Shown here: positions 34,086-45,296 of the stretch, in pieces | How positions within the stretch are numbered: position 1 is the first letter of the stretch | Layout of the letters: each line of letters begins with the position of its first letter | Source of the DNA: Salminus brasiliensis | Lineage: Eukaryota > Chordata > Actinopteri > Characiformes > Bryconidae | DNA length: 64,000 nucleotides | Reading direction: 5' to 3' | Assembly: GCF_030463535.1 (NCBI RefSeq) | Contig: NC_132878.1 | Span: 30,171,761 to 30,235,760 of the forward strand | The notes under the pieces: model-generated | What the model was told of the DNA's origin: nothing | Databases searched by the model: none | Seen by the model: the letters and a program-made list of their open reading frames with translations, nothing else | Program-made: the position numbers and the translations under genes

Positions 34086-35581
34086 ACATGAGCCGCTGGT
34101 AGGCGTAGGACAGGTTGTCAGGGAGTTTGCGTCTGGGGGTTCGAAATGGGAGTGGTGCCACCCAGTTGTTAGTGTTATCTTTGAAGAATCCCTCCATTTT
34201 CTTCAGAAAGATAATGTCTTCAACAGAATGAGCAAGCTGGTTGTCTTTATTGGTGCGACAGAACACAGTCTCTCCTAAATTCTCAGCTGTGGCCTTTTGG
34301 TGTGGGGAAAGCAGATGGCAGTTAATTGGAAATGGCTTTGGCTAAGCTCAGACTGAAATCCTCCTTTACATTGAAGCGACTGTCGCAGGGAGTGAGATAG
34401 CTTGGGCGGCCATTGTCCAATACATGTGTTTTCAGAGCGCTCACTTCATTTGGCTTGTGAGCATTTCCAAGACATACCTCACCAATGATAACCCAGCCCA
34501 AGTCAAGCTTCTGTGCAAATGGTTCATTGTGTCCGCCGTTAATTTGCTCCCTCACTTTGTGAGCTCTCAGAAGGTTTCGTCCTATTAGCAACATTATATC
34601 TGCACTTGGATCAAGAGGCGGTATTTCAGCAGCTATTGCTTTCAGATGGTGGTGGTGTAAAGCAGCTTGTGCAGTGGGTATCTCTTCCCTATTGTTGGGG
34701 ATGGCATTGCACTCTATGAGAGTGGGGAGAGGAAAACTCATTTTTCCATCTAAAGACTCGACTACGTAGTCACATGCTCTTCTACCAGTGACTTGTGCTA
34801 TACCACTACAGGTTTTCAGCGTGTATGGTTCAGTTGGGCTTTGTATATCAAATATGTCAAAAAACTTTGTCTTTGCAAGTGATTGGTTACTTTGATCATC
34901 AATTATTATGTACATTCTTTTGATTTTGTCTCGCTGACCTTTGGGATAGACCTGCACCAAGCAGATCTTAGAACAGGATTTCCCTGTGATTTCATTTCCA
35001 CATACCTCTGTACATGTTGCAGTAACATCTGAGTCCTGTGAATTTGTCTGCTCCCCGCCATGGTCTCTAAGGTATGAGGGAGGCTTGGACATTTGTGGAG
35101 CAGGGCCACGGTGAAGAGCTGCCAGGTGTCTCTCACTGTCACACTCTTCACACTTAATTGTGACTGTACAGTCTTTGGCTTGATGACTGGTGGAAGCAAG
35201 GCAGCGATAGCAGATGTTATTCTCTTTGAGCAACCTTTTCCTGTCTTCAAGCAGCATAGTTCTGAAACCCCTGCATCTTTTAAGCAGATGGGGTTTGTGA
35301 TGTATGCACTGTCTTTTAATGTCTTCGTCTGCTCCTTTTGTCTTGGATCCCTCTGATGATACGTCTGTCTTGTGCACTGTGACTGAGAGCTTTTGGTTGT
35401 AGTTACCTGTCGATTTCCCTTTTCTGTAGCTGGATGTGTGATTGGCATGCGAGAGAGTGCTGAAAGTTGTGGCAAAGCTTGGATCATTCCTGGCTTTGGC
35501 TTGACCTTTCACAAACTCAACAAAGACTGAGAAGAGTGGGAAGCTAACATTGTGGTCCTCTTTAAACTTTGACCCCACCAT
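34086..35581 (-). pseudogene. BEL/Pao gag C-terminus, protease and pre-RT linker
   Basis: Begins in the same frame as gag. It holds cysteine-rich zinc knuckles (CYRCLASTSHQAKDC and CEECDSERHLAALH near residues 120-160) and then a Pao-type aspartic protease region with IIDDQSNQSLAKTKFFD and a DL-type tail (LLIGRNLLRAHKV). The frame ends at TAA 34322-34324. A neighbouring frame carries on without interruption (FCRTNKDNQLAHSVEDI, WVAPLPFRTP) up to the LINE junction after SLRRT. A single-base shift near 34325 therefore breaks the polyprotein. Confidence 0.85.
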
Positions 35582-35593
35582 TGTCCATTTTTC

Positions 35594-36667
35594 TTAGAGA
35601 TGGAAGGGCAGTTTCTCCACAATAGGGCCTACTCCCCGGGCGGAGTCAAGGCAACTTAACCCAGGTAAGTATCCATCTAGTTTTGCAGCTTGGAGTTCAC
35701 ACAGTAGATCTGACAGGTCACAAAGCTTGTGTGGTTCTTTACTGGAGAGCTTCGGAAAGCTTTCTATTCTGGCAAACAGGGAGTTTTCTATTGCTTCTGG
35801 TGAGCCGTAACATTCTTCTAGTCTCGACCATATCATGTTCAAACCCACAGATGGATGCTTTATGTTAACTGATTTTAGTCTCTTGGCATGTTCAGAAGAC
35901 TCAGGACCTAGCCACTTAATGAGTAGATTAATTTCTTCACTGGCTGTAAGACCAAGGTCTTTGATGGTACTCTGGAATGTGGCTTTCCAGCTAAGGTCAC
36001 TACCTGGCTTATCATCAAAATTAGACAGTCCTCCAGTTACCAGTTGACTCTTAGCTAGAAATATGGCAAGGCCACTTGTTGTGCTGCCAGCAATATTTTG
36101 TGGGGTTACTCCCTCCTGTGGCGTACATGGGTATTGCATTGGTTCTTGTTTGGGACTAAGAGGTGTGTACATTACTGGTTGTTTGCATTGTTCATCCTGA
36201 TATTTGCTATCATCTTGTTGCAACGTATTTCTCATGTCTTGAACCAGATGAGTATAATTGTGTTTATTTATGTATTCACTCACTTTTTGCTCTGGGGTCA
36301 AAAATGTCAACTCACCCTTTGATTCAGCTGTGTCAAATTGAGCTGCTGCTGACTCCATCACCTCCGCTTTAGCCTTGGCTGCATCAGCTTCCTTTTGGAG
36401 ATGGAGTATGTCAAAAGTTGCTTCTAGGCGGGCCTTTTCTACCTTAATGCTCATTTCCTTTTCAGCGTAGGCTAATCTAGCTTTTGCTGCTTGAGCTTCT
36501 GCTTGTGCCTGTGCTGCTGCCATACTAGCTCGGGTTGATGCTGACGACCTACTTGAACATCCTGCTGATGATCTAACAGTAAATTTTGCGGAAGACTTGG
36601 AGGACTTTGATGAGTGAGTGGACCTTGTTTCCTCCCTATATTGCTCTTCAGCCTCTGATTTCTCCAT
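35594..36667 (-). pseudogene. BEL/Pao gag N-terminal part
   Basis: 357 residues from the ATG at 36667, 52 bp inside the 5' LTR. The N-terminus is Ser-rich, followed by an Ala/Lys/Glu-rich likely coiled coil (about 45-115). A capsid-like part follows (FDDKPGSDLSWKATFQSTI, WSRLEECYGSPEAIENSLF), typical of Pao gag. It ends at a TAA (35594-35596) that lies in the same frame as the next ORF, thirteen bases before it. This is either a nonsense mutation or a gag-pol readthrough site. Confidence 0.85.
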
Positions 36668-36718
36668 GGTAAAGTTGAACTGCCGCTCGTTGTCCCTCGT
36701 CGAGTGCTATGATTTCAC

Positions 36719-37264
36719 TGTACTGTTGCACCCAATGTGACCCCGTGTCCTATACTGGGATTCACAGCCAGCTAAACTCCCTTTTGCATCACTTCCTCCA
36801 AGGAACAGGCGCGTGATGTATTTGGACATAATTTAATGCAAAAAAGGTGTGAAACTGAAACAATACAAAATACAGAAAGATACTCAGTATACAAATCATA
36901 ATATGTCCACTTAAATCAAATAAACATTTCCTTTTATGTACAGGATGCATTAAAGGGCCAATTTTAACTTCAAATTGGACTTCACTATACTGACATATAT
37001 AGCACGTTAAAACTTCCCAAATTTACTTCAATAATGACATGTATATTATCTGACAATCAAACAAAACTTCAAACTTACTCATATTGCCACTTAAAGGAAC
37101 AGAAAGGAGTGGATGGCTTGAGTAGATACACACCATGCTTCGCCTGCCTCATGAGAAAACTAAAACCTTTCCTGTTCATTTCTCCCATTTGCTCAGCATA
37201 GCGAACTGTGCAAACCTGCGCCCCCTATAGGCCTGGAGAAACAACATAAATCCGCTCCAGTACA
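36719..37264 (-). repeat. 5' LTR of the BEL/Pao element
   Basis: 546 bp, 32 bp longer than its partner because of the 15- and 17-bp indels, otherwise the same except for two substitutions. It would carry the element's promoter and polyadenylation signals. Confidence 0.93.
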
Positions 37265-37620
37265 GGCTGTCTGGTGCCTCCCAGGACTCTTTGCGTGCTC
37301 TAAGTGCATCCGTGGTCGTGTTCTCCGGAATACTAATGTTTTTCACCTCTTTGTCTCTAGGTTAGTATTTAAGCCTGGGTTTTAGGTTAGATTGTAGCGA
37401 GGTATTGTCTTTAACCCTTTTGTTTGTGTTTTGGACCACAATTTTGCCATTTCCTGTATGGACTGTTTGCTTGTGTAATGTTTGTGTTGTTTGCATTCAT
37501 CTACGCTTTGGAATTGACTTTGGATTGTGTTTTGAGCACAAACTTGCACATCCTGAAATATATGTACAGATTTTAGTTGGAGACATTACTGTCATGGTCT
37601 CACTTTTAAGTCACTTTAAG
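37265..37620 (+). mobile_element. Right part of the split gypsy element (3' end)
   Basis: Continues the chromodomain gypsy interrupted at 27463; the ggctg target duplication opens it. The sequence then turns to non-coding, T-rich sequence of the kind found at gypsy 3' ends. I could not identify a paired LTR. Confidence 0.55.
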
Positions 37621-38305
37621 TAAAAACTGGCACAACTCTCCTCTATGCAACCTAAAGGACATGACAACAACAATCTAGCATTAGGTTTTGAGTTTTTCCT
37701 TAAATTCGGTTATTGGAGGGTCACAGCATTACAAGGTCTGTCTTGCTGGCTATTCACGTTTTAACATCGGAATTGACACAAGAGGGCATAAATCATTAGA
37801 ATAATACATCTGCCTGATGCTTACCATATGTTTTGTTTTTTCTCAATAATAAGCCAAATAATCACTGATCAAAATGCTTTTTCTAGCTCAGAATCACTGT
37901 TTAGAGATTCCTAACAAGATATCTGAGCTGGGAACTGTACAATTTTGTTTATTTACTTGTTTATTATTTACATTTCAATTCATTACAATGAAGTCATATG
38001 AGTAGGCCAGAATCTCAGCATGTGATAACAGCATGTGTGATAAAGTTTTAAAAATGTCCAGCCTCCCTTCACATATGTAACATTTTCCTGATTTATTGTA
38101 CACATTTACTACATGTTTATGCATTTACATTAGATAATAAATTCATTTAATGCATTTATTAACCATGTTGAAACACATCCACACAAAATTAAGTGTTAGT
38201 GTATACTAATGCTGGGCCGTACTGATCATTCAATATTATGACATTGTACAAAACCATAATCATTAAAATAACGCACAAGATTCAAAGCTACAAAACAAGG
38301 CACAA
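37621..38305. other. Intergenic, 3' flank of fifth TAAR
   Basis: AT-rich and without supported features. Confidence 0.4.
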
Positions 38306-39328
38306 TCAAAATAACTTAATTCTTGATGAATTAGGCTGAAATACTTTTCCTATTAGAATAATTCTGAATGATTTTCTAAACCAGCCATAAAAGAATGCAT
38401 ATACAATTGGATTACAAGTGGAATTAAAATACCCAACCCAAGCGAAAAGGTCAAGCAAAACTGATGGAACTGTATGTCCAATAAAAGGATCAATTAAAGC
38501 ACAGATAAAATACGGGGTCCAAAACAGCAGAAATACACCTATTACAATAGCTAAAGTTTTTGTAGCCTTTATCTCAGTCTTACCAACTGATGTATGTCGC
38601 TGGGAAGACCTGATTTTGCTATTTTGAATTAGACAAGCTTGTCTTTGAGCAATGTGGAATATTTTCAGATATAAACTGATCATGACTACAGCAGGAATAT
38701 AGAAACAGAGCACTGTGAATACAGTACTTGCCGTTTTGCTTAGATACAGGAAACAGCCACCCTCACAAGCAACATTAGAGTAGTAAAAATCTTCAATGCC
38801 CAAAATACCAAGCTCAAGAAATATCATCCCAAATCCCACAAAAGCTGAAATGGTCCAACATACAAAAATTATGAGAAAAGTGGTATTAGGAGTCATTTTA
38901 CTGTGGTAGAGAAGGGGGTGACACACTGCATAATATCGATCTACAGAAATTATACACAAATTTAAGATAGAAGCAGTACATAAAGTGACATCAAGACTGC
39001 TGTGTATTTTACACAATAAAGTGCCCAAATACCAACAAGTCTCCACAGAACGTAACATGCTAGGAGGCATCACAAAACCTCCTACAAGCAGATCAGCTAC
39101 AGCTAGAGAGACAATGAGGTAGTTAGTTGGTGTGTGCAGCTGCTTGAAGTGAATGACAGTTATAATCACCAGCAGGTTCCCCAAAAATGTAAGAATTGCT
39201 ATGACAGCAAATAAAAGATAAAGCACAGTTTGAGCTTCCTTTGGATAAATAAACTTTTTACATGAACCATTGAGAGATGCATAGCAGAGTGAAGGGTTTT
39301 CCAGGATCCTAGTCATTTGGTAACCCAT
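38306..39328 (-). CDS. taar: Trace amine-associated receptor, Asp3.32 type
   Basis: Intact, 340 residues. Sequon at Asn20. Asp113 (3.32), DRY, loop-2 CEGGC, Pro5.50 in FYIPAVVM, Trp6.48 in LLFWTPYF and Tyr7.43 are present, with a complete fingerprint ([16 protein letters not shown]). The C-terminus IFQ/VFQPNSSRIKLF groups it with the receptors at 17715 and 22883, though it lies 14 kb further on, beyond the nested transposon block. The N-terminus is about four residues shorter than theirs. The ATG at 39328 lies 7 bp inside a splice acceptor. It is the last Asp3.32 receptor in the window. Confidence 0.96.
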   Translation of the reverse strand: MGYQMTRILENPSLCYASLNGSCKKFIYPKEAQTVLYLLFAVIAILTFLGNLLVIITVIHFKQLHTPTNYLIVSLAVADLLVGGFVMPPSMLRSVETCWYLGTLLCKIHSSLDVTLCTASILNLCIISVDRYYAVCHPLLYHSKMTPNTTFLIIFVCWTISAFVGFGMIFLELGILGIEDFYYSNVACEGGCFLYLSKTASTVFTVLCFYIPAVVMISLYLKIFHIAQRQACLIQNSKIRSSQRHTSVGKTEIKATKTLAIVIGVFLLFWTPYFICALIDPFIGHTVPSVLLDLFAWVGYFNSTCNPIVYAFFYGWFRKSFRIILIGKVFQPNSSRIKLF

Positions 39329-39335
39329 ATTAATT

Positions 39336-39462
39336 CTAGAAATGACAAAAGGTTAATATAATTTGAAATTTAGAATAGAATGAGTATTAGGCTTTACCTC
39401 TGCTTGCAGAGTGGGGAATGTGATCAAGAAGACAAAAGAGGGCTCATTTGTATTATTTTATA
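39336..39462 (-). promoter_or_regulatory. Putative TATA box, 5' non-coding exon and short intron of TAAR 38306-39328
   Basis: On the minus strand TATAAAA lies at 39456-39462. A donor GCAGAG|GTAAAG has its GT at 39396-39397. An acceptor GTCATTTCTAG|AAT has its AG at 39336-39337. The predicted intron is only 62 bp, near the lower limit for fish. The exon 1 context matches that of the TAAR at 12246. Confidence 0.5.
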
Positions 39463-39469
39463 CCTTTTT

Positions 39470-40235
39470 ATATCTCAAGACATTTTGTAGTAATCCCAGG
39501 ACAAGGTACACAAGGGAAACATGTCCTCTGTAGTCATGTAAACAACCTTTCGAGAAGTGGAAACTGCCTTGTTGGACTAATCCAAACTAAAACAACTTGA
39601 AACAAGAAATTAAAAAACAAAAAAACAAGTTACACAAAGACTTTACAACCTTTCATGCTGATTATACACCAGAAGACTTTGAAAAGACTGGACATACATT
39701 TAAAAGTCAGTAAAACTCACATATAAAACCAAATTTGTTTTTGCTAATTGATTTTGCAAAGACATAAAATCGTGCAGGGTTACTATTTACAGGACTGGAA
39801 CTAGATTCCCTTTGCAAAAGCAAAGTGAGGAAATGCCATTTTGGGACAGACAGACTCTCAAGGATGACAGAGATTCTTATTTGGATAAACTGTCATCTAT
39901 TAATAACACTGATGCAAATGACCTCAACACTAAAAGTTGGAATGCCATCATTGTTACCTCAACTCTTATAGTTGGATATTATCAACAATCTTGTTTAGAG
40001 CATAAGTGTGTTTACCTTATGCATTGAACACATTTAACAAACAAATTAAAATTGAATGGTGCCACATTTGTAAGCAACATGCATTTGTGGGAGCAGCAGA
40101 GCAGAGTATGTAGGTTGTGCCCATTCAAAATTTGCCAAATCCTCTCTGCTTTTGCCAAACAGCTTATTCTGCCATTGACTCGTTTAGTGTTTGATGAACT
40201 GGATGACTGAAGTTTTAAAAAAAAAAACAACAATC
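39470..40235. other. Intergenic, nothing recognised
   Basis: No recognised elements. The frames here are short and lack domains. Confidence 0.4.
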
Positions 40236-40660
40236 ATGTGGAGGAACCATGCACAGCCACAACATCCTGGCACCTCCTCCTCATGCTGGTCAACAGCCTG
40301 ATCACACACTGCTGTGGGATGGCATCCCAGCAGTTTAACCAGCATTTGTTGCGAGTCAGCCAATGTGGTTGTGTTGGTCACTCTGGCACAAACAGCACAA
40401 ATAGATTCTGGTCCCAGGCTGTAGAGATAAGGAATTGCCACTGGTTGCAGAATTTCATCTCGATATCTCTCTGCATTGAGATTGAGCCTCCAATGATGAC
40501 AAGCTTCAATTTTCCAGTAAGGAAGAGGCCACCCCACACCATAACACTGCCTCCACAAAAAGATGTTATTCTATCGACTCAGCAATCAACATAGCATTCT
40601 CTGAGTCTTCTCCACACTTTGACTCTACGATCCAACTGACAGGCAGACAAAGTACCACAA
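40236..40660 (-). mobile_element. Tc1-like transposase fragment with internal deletion
   Basis: Minus-strand frames give LDRRVKVWRRLRE near 40630, GGSVMVWGGL near 40540, NLNAERYRDEILQPVAIPY near 40470-40420, then ARVTNTTTLADSQQMLVKLL near 40370. In family members the second catalytic Asp and the Asp/Glu-bearing segment lie between the last two. Here LGPES runs straight into ARVTN, so that stretch is deleted. No terminal inverted repeats were found. It is dead. Confidence 0.75.
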
Positions 40661-41360
40661 GCACGTCTAGTACAGGTAGCATCTCAGTGACTACACAAAG
40701 AACACTCTAAAGAGAGATCTTAAGAGAAGTCCTCATCATTCCTGTAACGAACAGCACCTGTGTGCTTGGAGCATATCCTCAAGTGAGGGGCAAAGCTTTG
40801 CCCTTGCACAATACTCAGGCCAGGAGAGGAAGACATTACTGGTGATCACTCAGCGAGCTCTGCATCTTTCTCAGCTATTGTGTCTTTCAGCAGTTCACAT
40901 ATTGTGCCTGAGCCACTGGCAAGCAAATGTCAATTTTCCTTTGATCTGAGACTCCAAAAACAGCTGGAATTTGGGATAAAATTGTGTTGCGTGAACCAGT
41001 CAAAACCTGGCCTATGCATTACTCATAACATGCTTCTTTAGGTTGGTTTTGCTGGCAGTTCAACATCTAAAAGCCAGAAGCTGCTAATTCTTGAAAGAAA
41101 GCATCTGCGTGTATACTAAAATTAAATGATCAAACTATTTATCATAAATGACTAAAAACGACCTGGCCACGACATTCCAACCTCAGTAAATACCCATGTG
41201 CCCTGTGTCCACTTTTTTGAATACCAGAATATGGTCACCCTATGTTAGGGTAAATAGGCAAAGCATGGTCTTTTTTAGAAATAATCCCAAAAGCCTGATC
41301 AGTACATGCAGAATGAAAAAACAAACAAACAATGACCTAAATCTATAATTATGAAATACG
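40661..41360. other. Intergenic, nothing recognised
   Basis: Nothing firmly supported. Part may be further transposon sequence. Confidence 0.35.
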
Positions 41361-41891
41361 TGTCAGCCCCTCTGTATCGTGCCCTCCCCCGGGGCGATTC
41401 CGAGCCGCCGCCCACATGCTCACAGGAGGACTTTTGTCGTGTTTCCGGTTATGTTTGATTCAAGGATTCGGGTTCAGTGTTGTGATTCATGTTCACATGT
41501 GTTTTTAATTTGATTCAAGCTCATCATGTCAAGTTTAGTTAATGTGTTGCACCTGAGGATGGGGGTACTTAAGGAGCTCGGCTACAGAGCTCCTCGCCGA
41601 GAATTGTAGGTTCAGAGAATTGTAGGTTCGAGGTAGCACCAGAGTCTGTGGTTGGTTAACAGTTCAGGTCCACTAGTGGACTCTGCTTCTAGCGTCAAGG
41701 TTTGGTTTTGGAGGTTTGGTCGGCCTAGCCGTTTAGACCACGTTGTTTTACTATTTAGTCCCTTTAGTTGCTGCATTGTTTGCTTCGTGTACCCTCTTTG
41801 TTGTACCTCTTTTTTGTTAATAAAAGTACTTGCATTGGATTCATCTCTGTGAGTGTTCGTCCCTCTGTGTCTGGCCTAACCAGCCATGACA
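41361..41891 (+). mobile_element. Solo LTR
   Basis: A 531-bp unit begins tgtcagcccc and ends cagccatgaca, giving the TG...CA ends of an LTR with a 5-bp inverted match (tgtca/tgaca). An AATAAA lies at 41819-41824, about 70 bp from the end. No gag or pol lies beside it. The flanking bases do not make a clear target duplication. Confidence 0.65.
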
Positions 41892-42339
41892 ATATAAACC
41901 ATTGGCTGTCACAAAAAAGGCTGAATCCTCCAGACTGAGCTGTGTCAGTAACAAACGCAACATCAGCAATCATCATAAAAAACCTATCCAGTGTTTTAGA
42001 AGAAGCCAAAAGTGCAGTTCCGAGATACATACGTAGTCCAGTGTGATGTACTGGAATAGAGAAGTGGCAGAAGAGGCAAGAGTTAGGAGTTGTCAAAACA
42101 AAGAGCAGAACCTTGAGGGGTAATATGTTAAGATGCCCAAAAGAGACTGGAGCTGCCATTTTGTGAAATTCCAAAGACATGACTGAGCTGAAAGTTATGT
42201 CTTTGTCATTCAGCAGACAGTAAATGTGAATTCACAGACATTAAAGTTATTTAACACAATGATAGAGTGAGACTGAGGGTTTATATAGGGCTGAGTGGAG
42301 GAATTTGGGGCGTATCTCCCAAAATGAAGTTATACCATA
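41892..42339. other. Intergenic, nothing recognised
   Basis: No domain-bearing frame was found. Confidence 0.35.
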
Positions 42340-42860
42340 AATTGAATGGGTCTTTCTAAAAAGGACAACAAGCTTTGTTATGTACTCAAATCTGAGGGAA
42401 ATATTGAAGCAGTAACAAATACTGTCATTTTTGTTAAAATTGGCAGGAGAACCCTAAAAGCACTTATTAATATGGGAGCTTGCCAAACTCCAGGAAACAA
42501 GGAAAAGCTTACCAGGGTCCCAACTTTTTCACAATAGCAGGTTACGGGTAAAATGTGTACAAAGAGACGAAAGTTTACCCTACAGCTGAAGTCAAAATAG
42601 AAATATGGGGACAAGCTTAAATTTTAAAGGTTAGGGTAGTGAAAAACTACCCAATGAAGTAATACTGGGCCCAAACAAAACCGTACAATGGATAATGAGT
42701 AGGTTTTATTGTCCGGGTGTGTACAAAGATGTGGTTACATACTGTGAAAAATGCAAAGCATGTGGAGCCAATAACTGCTCCCTCGAAAAAGTTGGACAGA
42801 GTACCATTGATCAGTATGCCAATTATAGAGGTACTGTTTTTGCTAATTGCCAAGGACATT
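42340..42860 (+). mobile_element. LTR retroelement remnant: protease joined to integrase zinc finger
   Basis: A plus-strand protease-like piece (42346-42537: VIFVKIGRRTLKALINMGAC) resembles the LIDTGA active-site region with the Asp replaced by Asn. About 150 bp further comes an integrase zinc-binding piece (42695-42790: FYCPGVYKDVVTYCEKCKAC). RT and RNase H, which should lie between them, are missing. It is a heavily deleted copy. Confidence 0.6.
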
Positions 42861-43062
42861 GTAGGCTAATTACCAAGAAGCCAACAAGGTAATAGGTACA
42901 TCTAGGTGATTTGCGATTATGCAATTCAGTATCTGGAGGCATTCCCTTTGCTAAAAATCTAAGGACTAAATTGTGACTATGGTTTACCTAATTTTAACTT
43001 TTATTAATGTTTACATGTTTGAATGCAGTTTCAAAGGCACTGCAATTGTGGTGAGTAATTGC

Positions 43063-43068
<6 letters not shown>

Positions 43069-43144
<76 letters not shown>
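43069..43144. repeat. (TA)n(CA)n compound microsatellite
   Basis: About 28 TA units followed by about nine CA units. The hypothetical proteins in this stretch (Ile/Tyr repeats) are simple translations of the repeat. Confidence 0.95.
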
Positions 43145-44347
43145 TGCAGTATACAAAATATACTGCAGTAGAGCTGGAATAATGCATCAATTGCATCAAA
43201 AAATGCAACAATATTTGCTTTTTCCCTGTTTACAAATGTGGAAATTGATTGCCTTTGTCTTATATGATGGTGAGTTAAATATATTTGAATATTTTTACTG
43301 AATGTGTTTGTGTAATCTCATTTTGTTTATTTTTGTGAATGTGTAAATGTGTTTACTGCTATTGTTTATGAAAAGGACTGGGCTATATCAAGTAGAGGAA
43401 TGTACAAAATGTATTACTTAAATAACTGAAATCAGCTCAAGGAAAATAACTTGTAATATGGATAAGCAAAGTATACCAAAGTTGTCCCTTTGTAGTGTAT
43501 GATTTATCTAAAGAGGTTAGGTAATTATTTATAATTGACTAGATTGTAAAACAAGAAACAAAAAAGTAATGTAAAAGTAACAAAATATAATTGACTATAC
43601 ATAAAATAGCATTATATTAATATGAAAAAGTTATGCTGGTGTATACAGCATAAACACATCATTTTTATTAAACATAATTTATATTGTATGCAACCGATGT
43701 ACATATTTTTTCTATGTAGATTCAAGATTTTATTTTCAGTGTACAAGCTCCACAGCAGGACGGTTCAGCCAATGCATGAATTTATACAATCCATGACAGC
43801 TGAAGTGTATGTATCCATGGGGACTTGTTAGTAGAACATACTCCCATCCTTCTTCTTTAACTAATGCTGTAGAGACTGACTTTTTGGCTATCCTCTCCCT
43901 ATTTTCTGTTTTTGTTGATGTTTCCACACATTTATGGTGGCACATATATAATGAGGGGTGATCAGACTGCCCCAGAACCCATTTTGTACACCTCTGCAAT
44001 GTCTGTGTAAATAAACTATGTATTCAATTGGAACCAATATCATGTCATATCTGATATGAGGTACTCGCATGGCAGTTTGTGATGAATAAACTGGAAATCA
44101 GTAAGCTAATTACTAATAAAAAGTGCCATCTGGAGAGATGCTGAGCCTTAAATTATGCAATTGACAGAGTCTCAGTCAAATACAGTTAAAAATAAATGGG
44201 CACTGCCCTAGGATGCCACCTTTGCCACAATTCAGTTTGTGAAATGACTGCCTTGCTAGATCTGCTAGAACTGTGTGCCTGCAATAAATTACATTTAAAC
44301 TCATGCTATTTTCCACATTTTAGGTACAGTTCAAAATCAAATAATCT
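43145..44347. other. Intergenic, nothing recognised
   Basis: An 87-codon minus-strand frame (43999-43736) has no recognisable domain; I do not call it. Confidence 0.4.
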
Positions 44348-45296
44348 TCAGTGTGAAAACAGATTAATTCTTGAAGACCCTGAATGAAATATTTGACCTG
44401 ATAAAATCATTCTGAATGCTTTTCTAAACCACTTGTAGAAGAAACCATAAACAATAGGGTTACATATTGAATTCATTTATCCAACCCATGAGAAGATATC
44501 AAACAATACTGGAGGAATTTGGTGGTTTTGGTGGCTTTTCTCTCCTGTTTGCTTAGCATTGATTGCATATTATTTTTTACATTTTGAGTCCTGAATAGAC
44601 TTTGCTTGTTTTTTTTGCAACATGAAAAATTTTCATATAGATACTGAGCATCACAACACTTGGGAAATAGAAGGAAAGCATAGAGGTGGCAATGCTTGAA
44701 GCTGCACTTAGAAACAACACACAACCCCCTTCATATACAACATTCTCATAGTAAAACTCTTCATTACCCAGAATGTTTAGCTCCAAAAATATTATACCAA
44801 ACCCGGCTGCAGTTGAGACACTCCAGCAGATGGAGATCATGATTACTGTGACAAATGGGGTGATTTTACCATGATACAGCAAGGGATTACATACAGCATA
44901 ATATCTGTCAATTGATATGAAAGACAAATTTATAATGGAAGCAGTGGACAACACAATAGTAACACTGTTGTGTATTTTACAACATAAATTGCCCAAGTAC
45001 CAGCAAGTCTCTACAGAGCGTAGCATGTTCGGAGGCATAAAAATGCCACCCAGCAGAAGATCAGTTACAGCCAGAGACAGAATGAGGAAATTAGTTGGGT
45101 TGTGCAGCTGCTTGAAATGAACAATGGTTATGATGACAAAAAGGTTTCCCAGAACTGTTAAAATCACCACTGAGCTGAAGAACAAATAAAGCGGCAACCT
45201 CAAAACCAGTGGATAAGCAAACTTAGGACAAGATCCATTTAAAAATTCATTGCAAAAAGGAGGGAAGTCCACTATCTGAGCATAGCTTGAGTTCAT
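44348..45296 (-). pseudogene. taar: TAAR pseudogene, class III-like (no Asp3.32)
   Basis: Begins at ATG 45296, aligned with MNSS/MTSS of the neighbours. A clean frame runs through TM1-TM5: DRY is intact, and the residue at 3.32 is Thr (CKIHNSVT). Three lesions follow. A frameshift in intracellular loop 3 near 44590 moves the frame after KKTSKV. TM6 is missing: KATKT is followed directly by sequence just before TM7. A TAA then replaces the Tyr7.43 codon in the segment SWVG-stop-MNS, with [10 protein letters not shown] still recognisable beyond it. The tail to 44348 is recognisable. The receptor cannot be made. An acceptor (AG at 45340-45341) is retained upstream. Confidence 0.92.

Larger units (their letters stand above)
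27464..37264 (-). mobile_element. BEL/Pao LTR retrotransposon, full length with nested LINE
   Basis: A 9.8-kb element on the minus strand. Its LTRs lie at 36719-37264 (5') and 27464-27977 (3'). Both begin tgtactg and end cagtaca, a perfect 7-bp terminal inverted pair. The 5-bp ggctg occurs on both sides (27459-27463 and 37265-37269), so the insertion site is exact. Order inside: gag, protease, [LINE], RT, RNase H, integrase, the BEL/Pao plan. A purine-rich tract lies against the 3' LTR (near 27980). Five point breaks plus the LINE make it non-autonomous now: TAA at 35594, a frameshift near 34325, a C7 frameshift near 30513, TGA at 29250 and TAA at 29097. Confidence 0.93.

Noticed and set aside
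41361-41891. Complete LTR retrotransposon
   Set aside because: Only one LTR is present and no gag-pol lies between it and a second copy. The protease/integrase piece at 42.3 kb could not be tied to it.
43736-43999. Minus-strand 87-codon gene
   Set aside because: No recognisable family; composition matches intergenic sequence.
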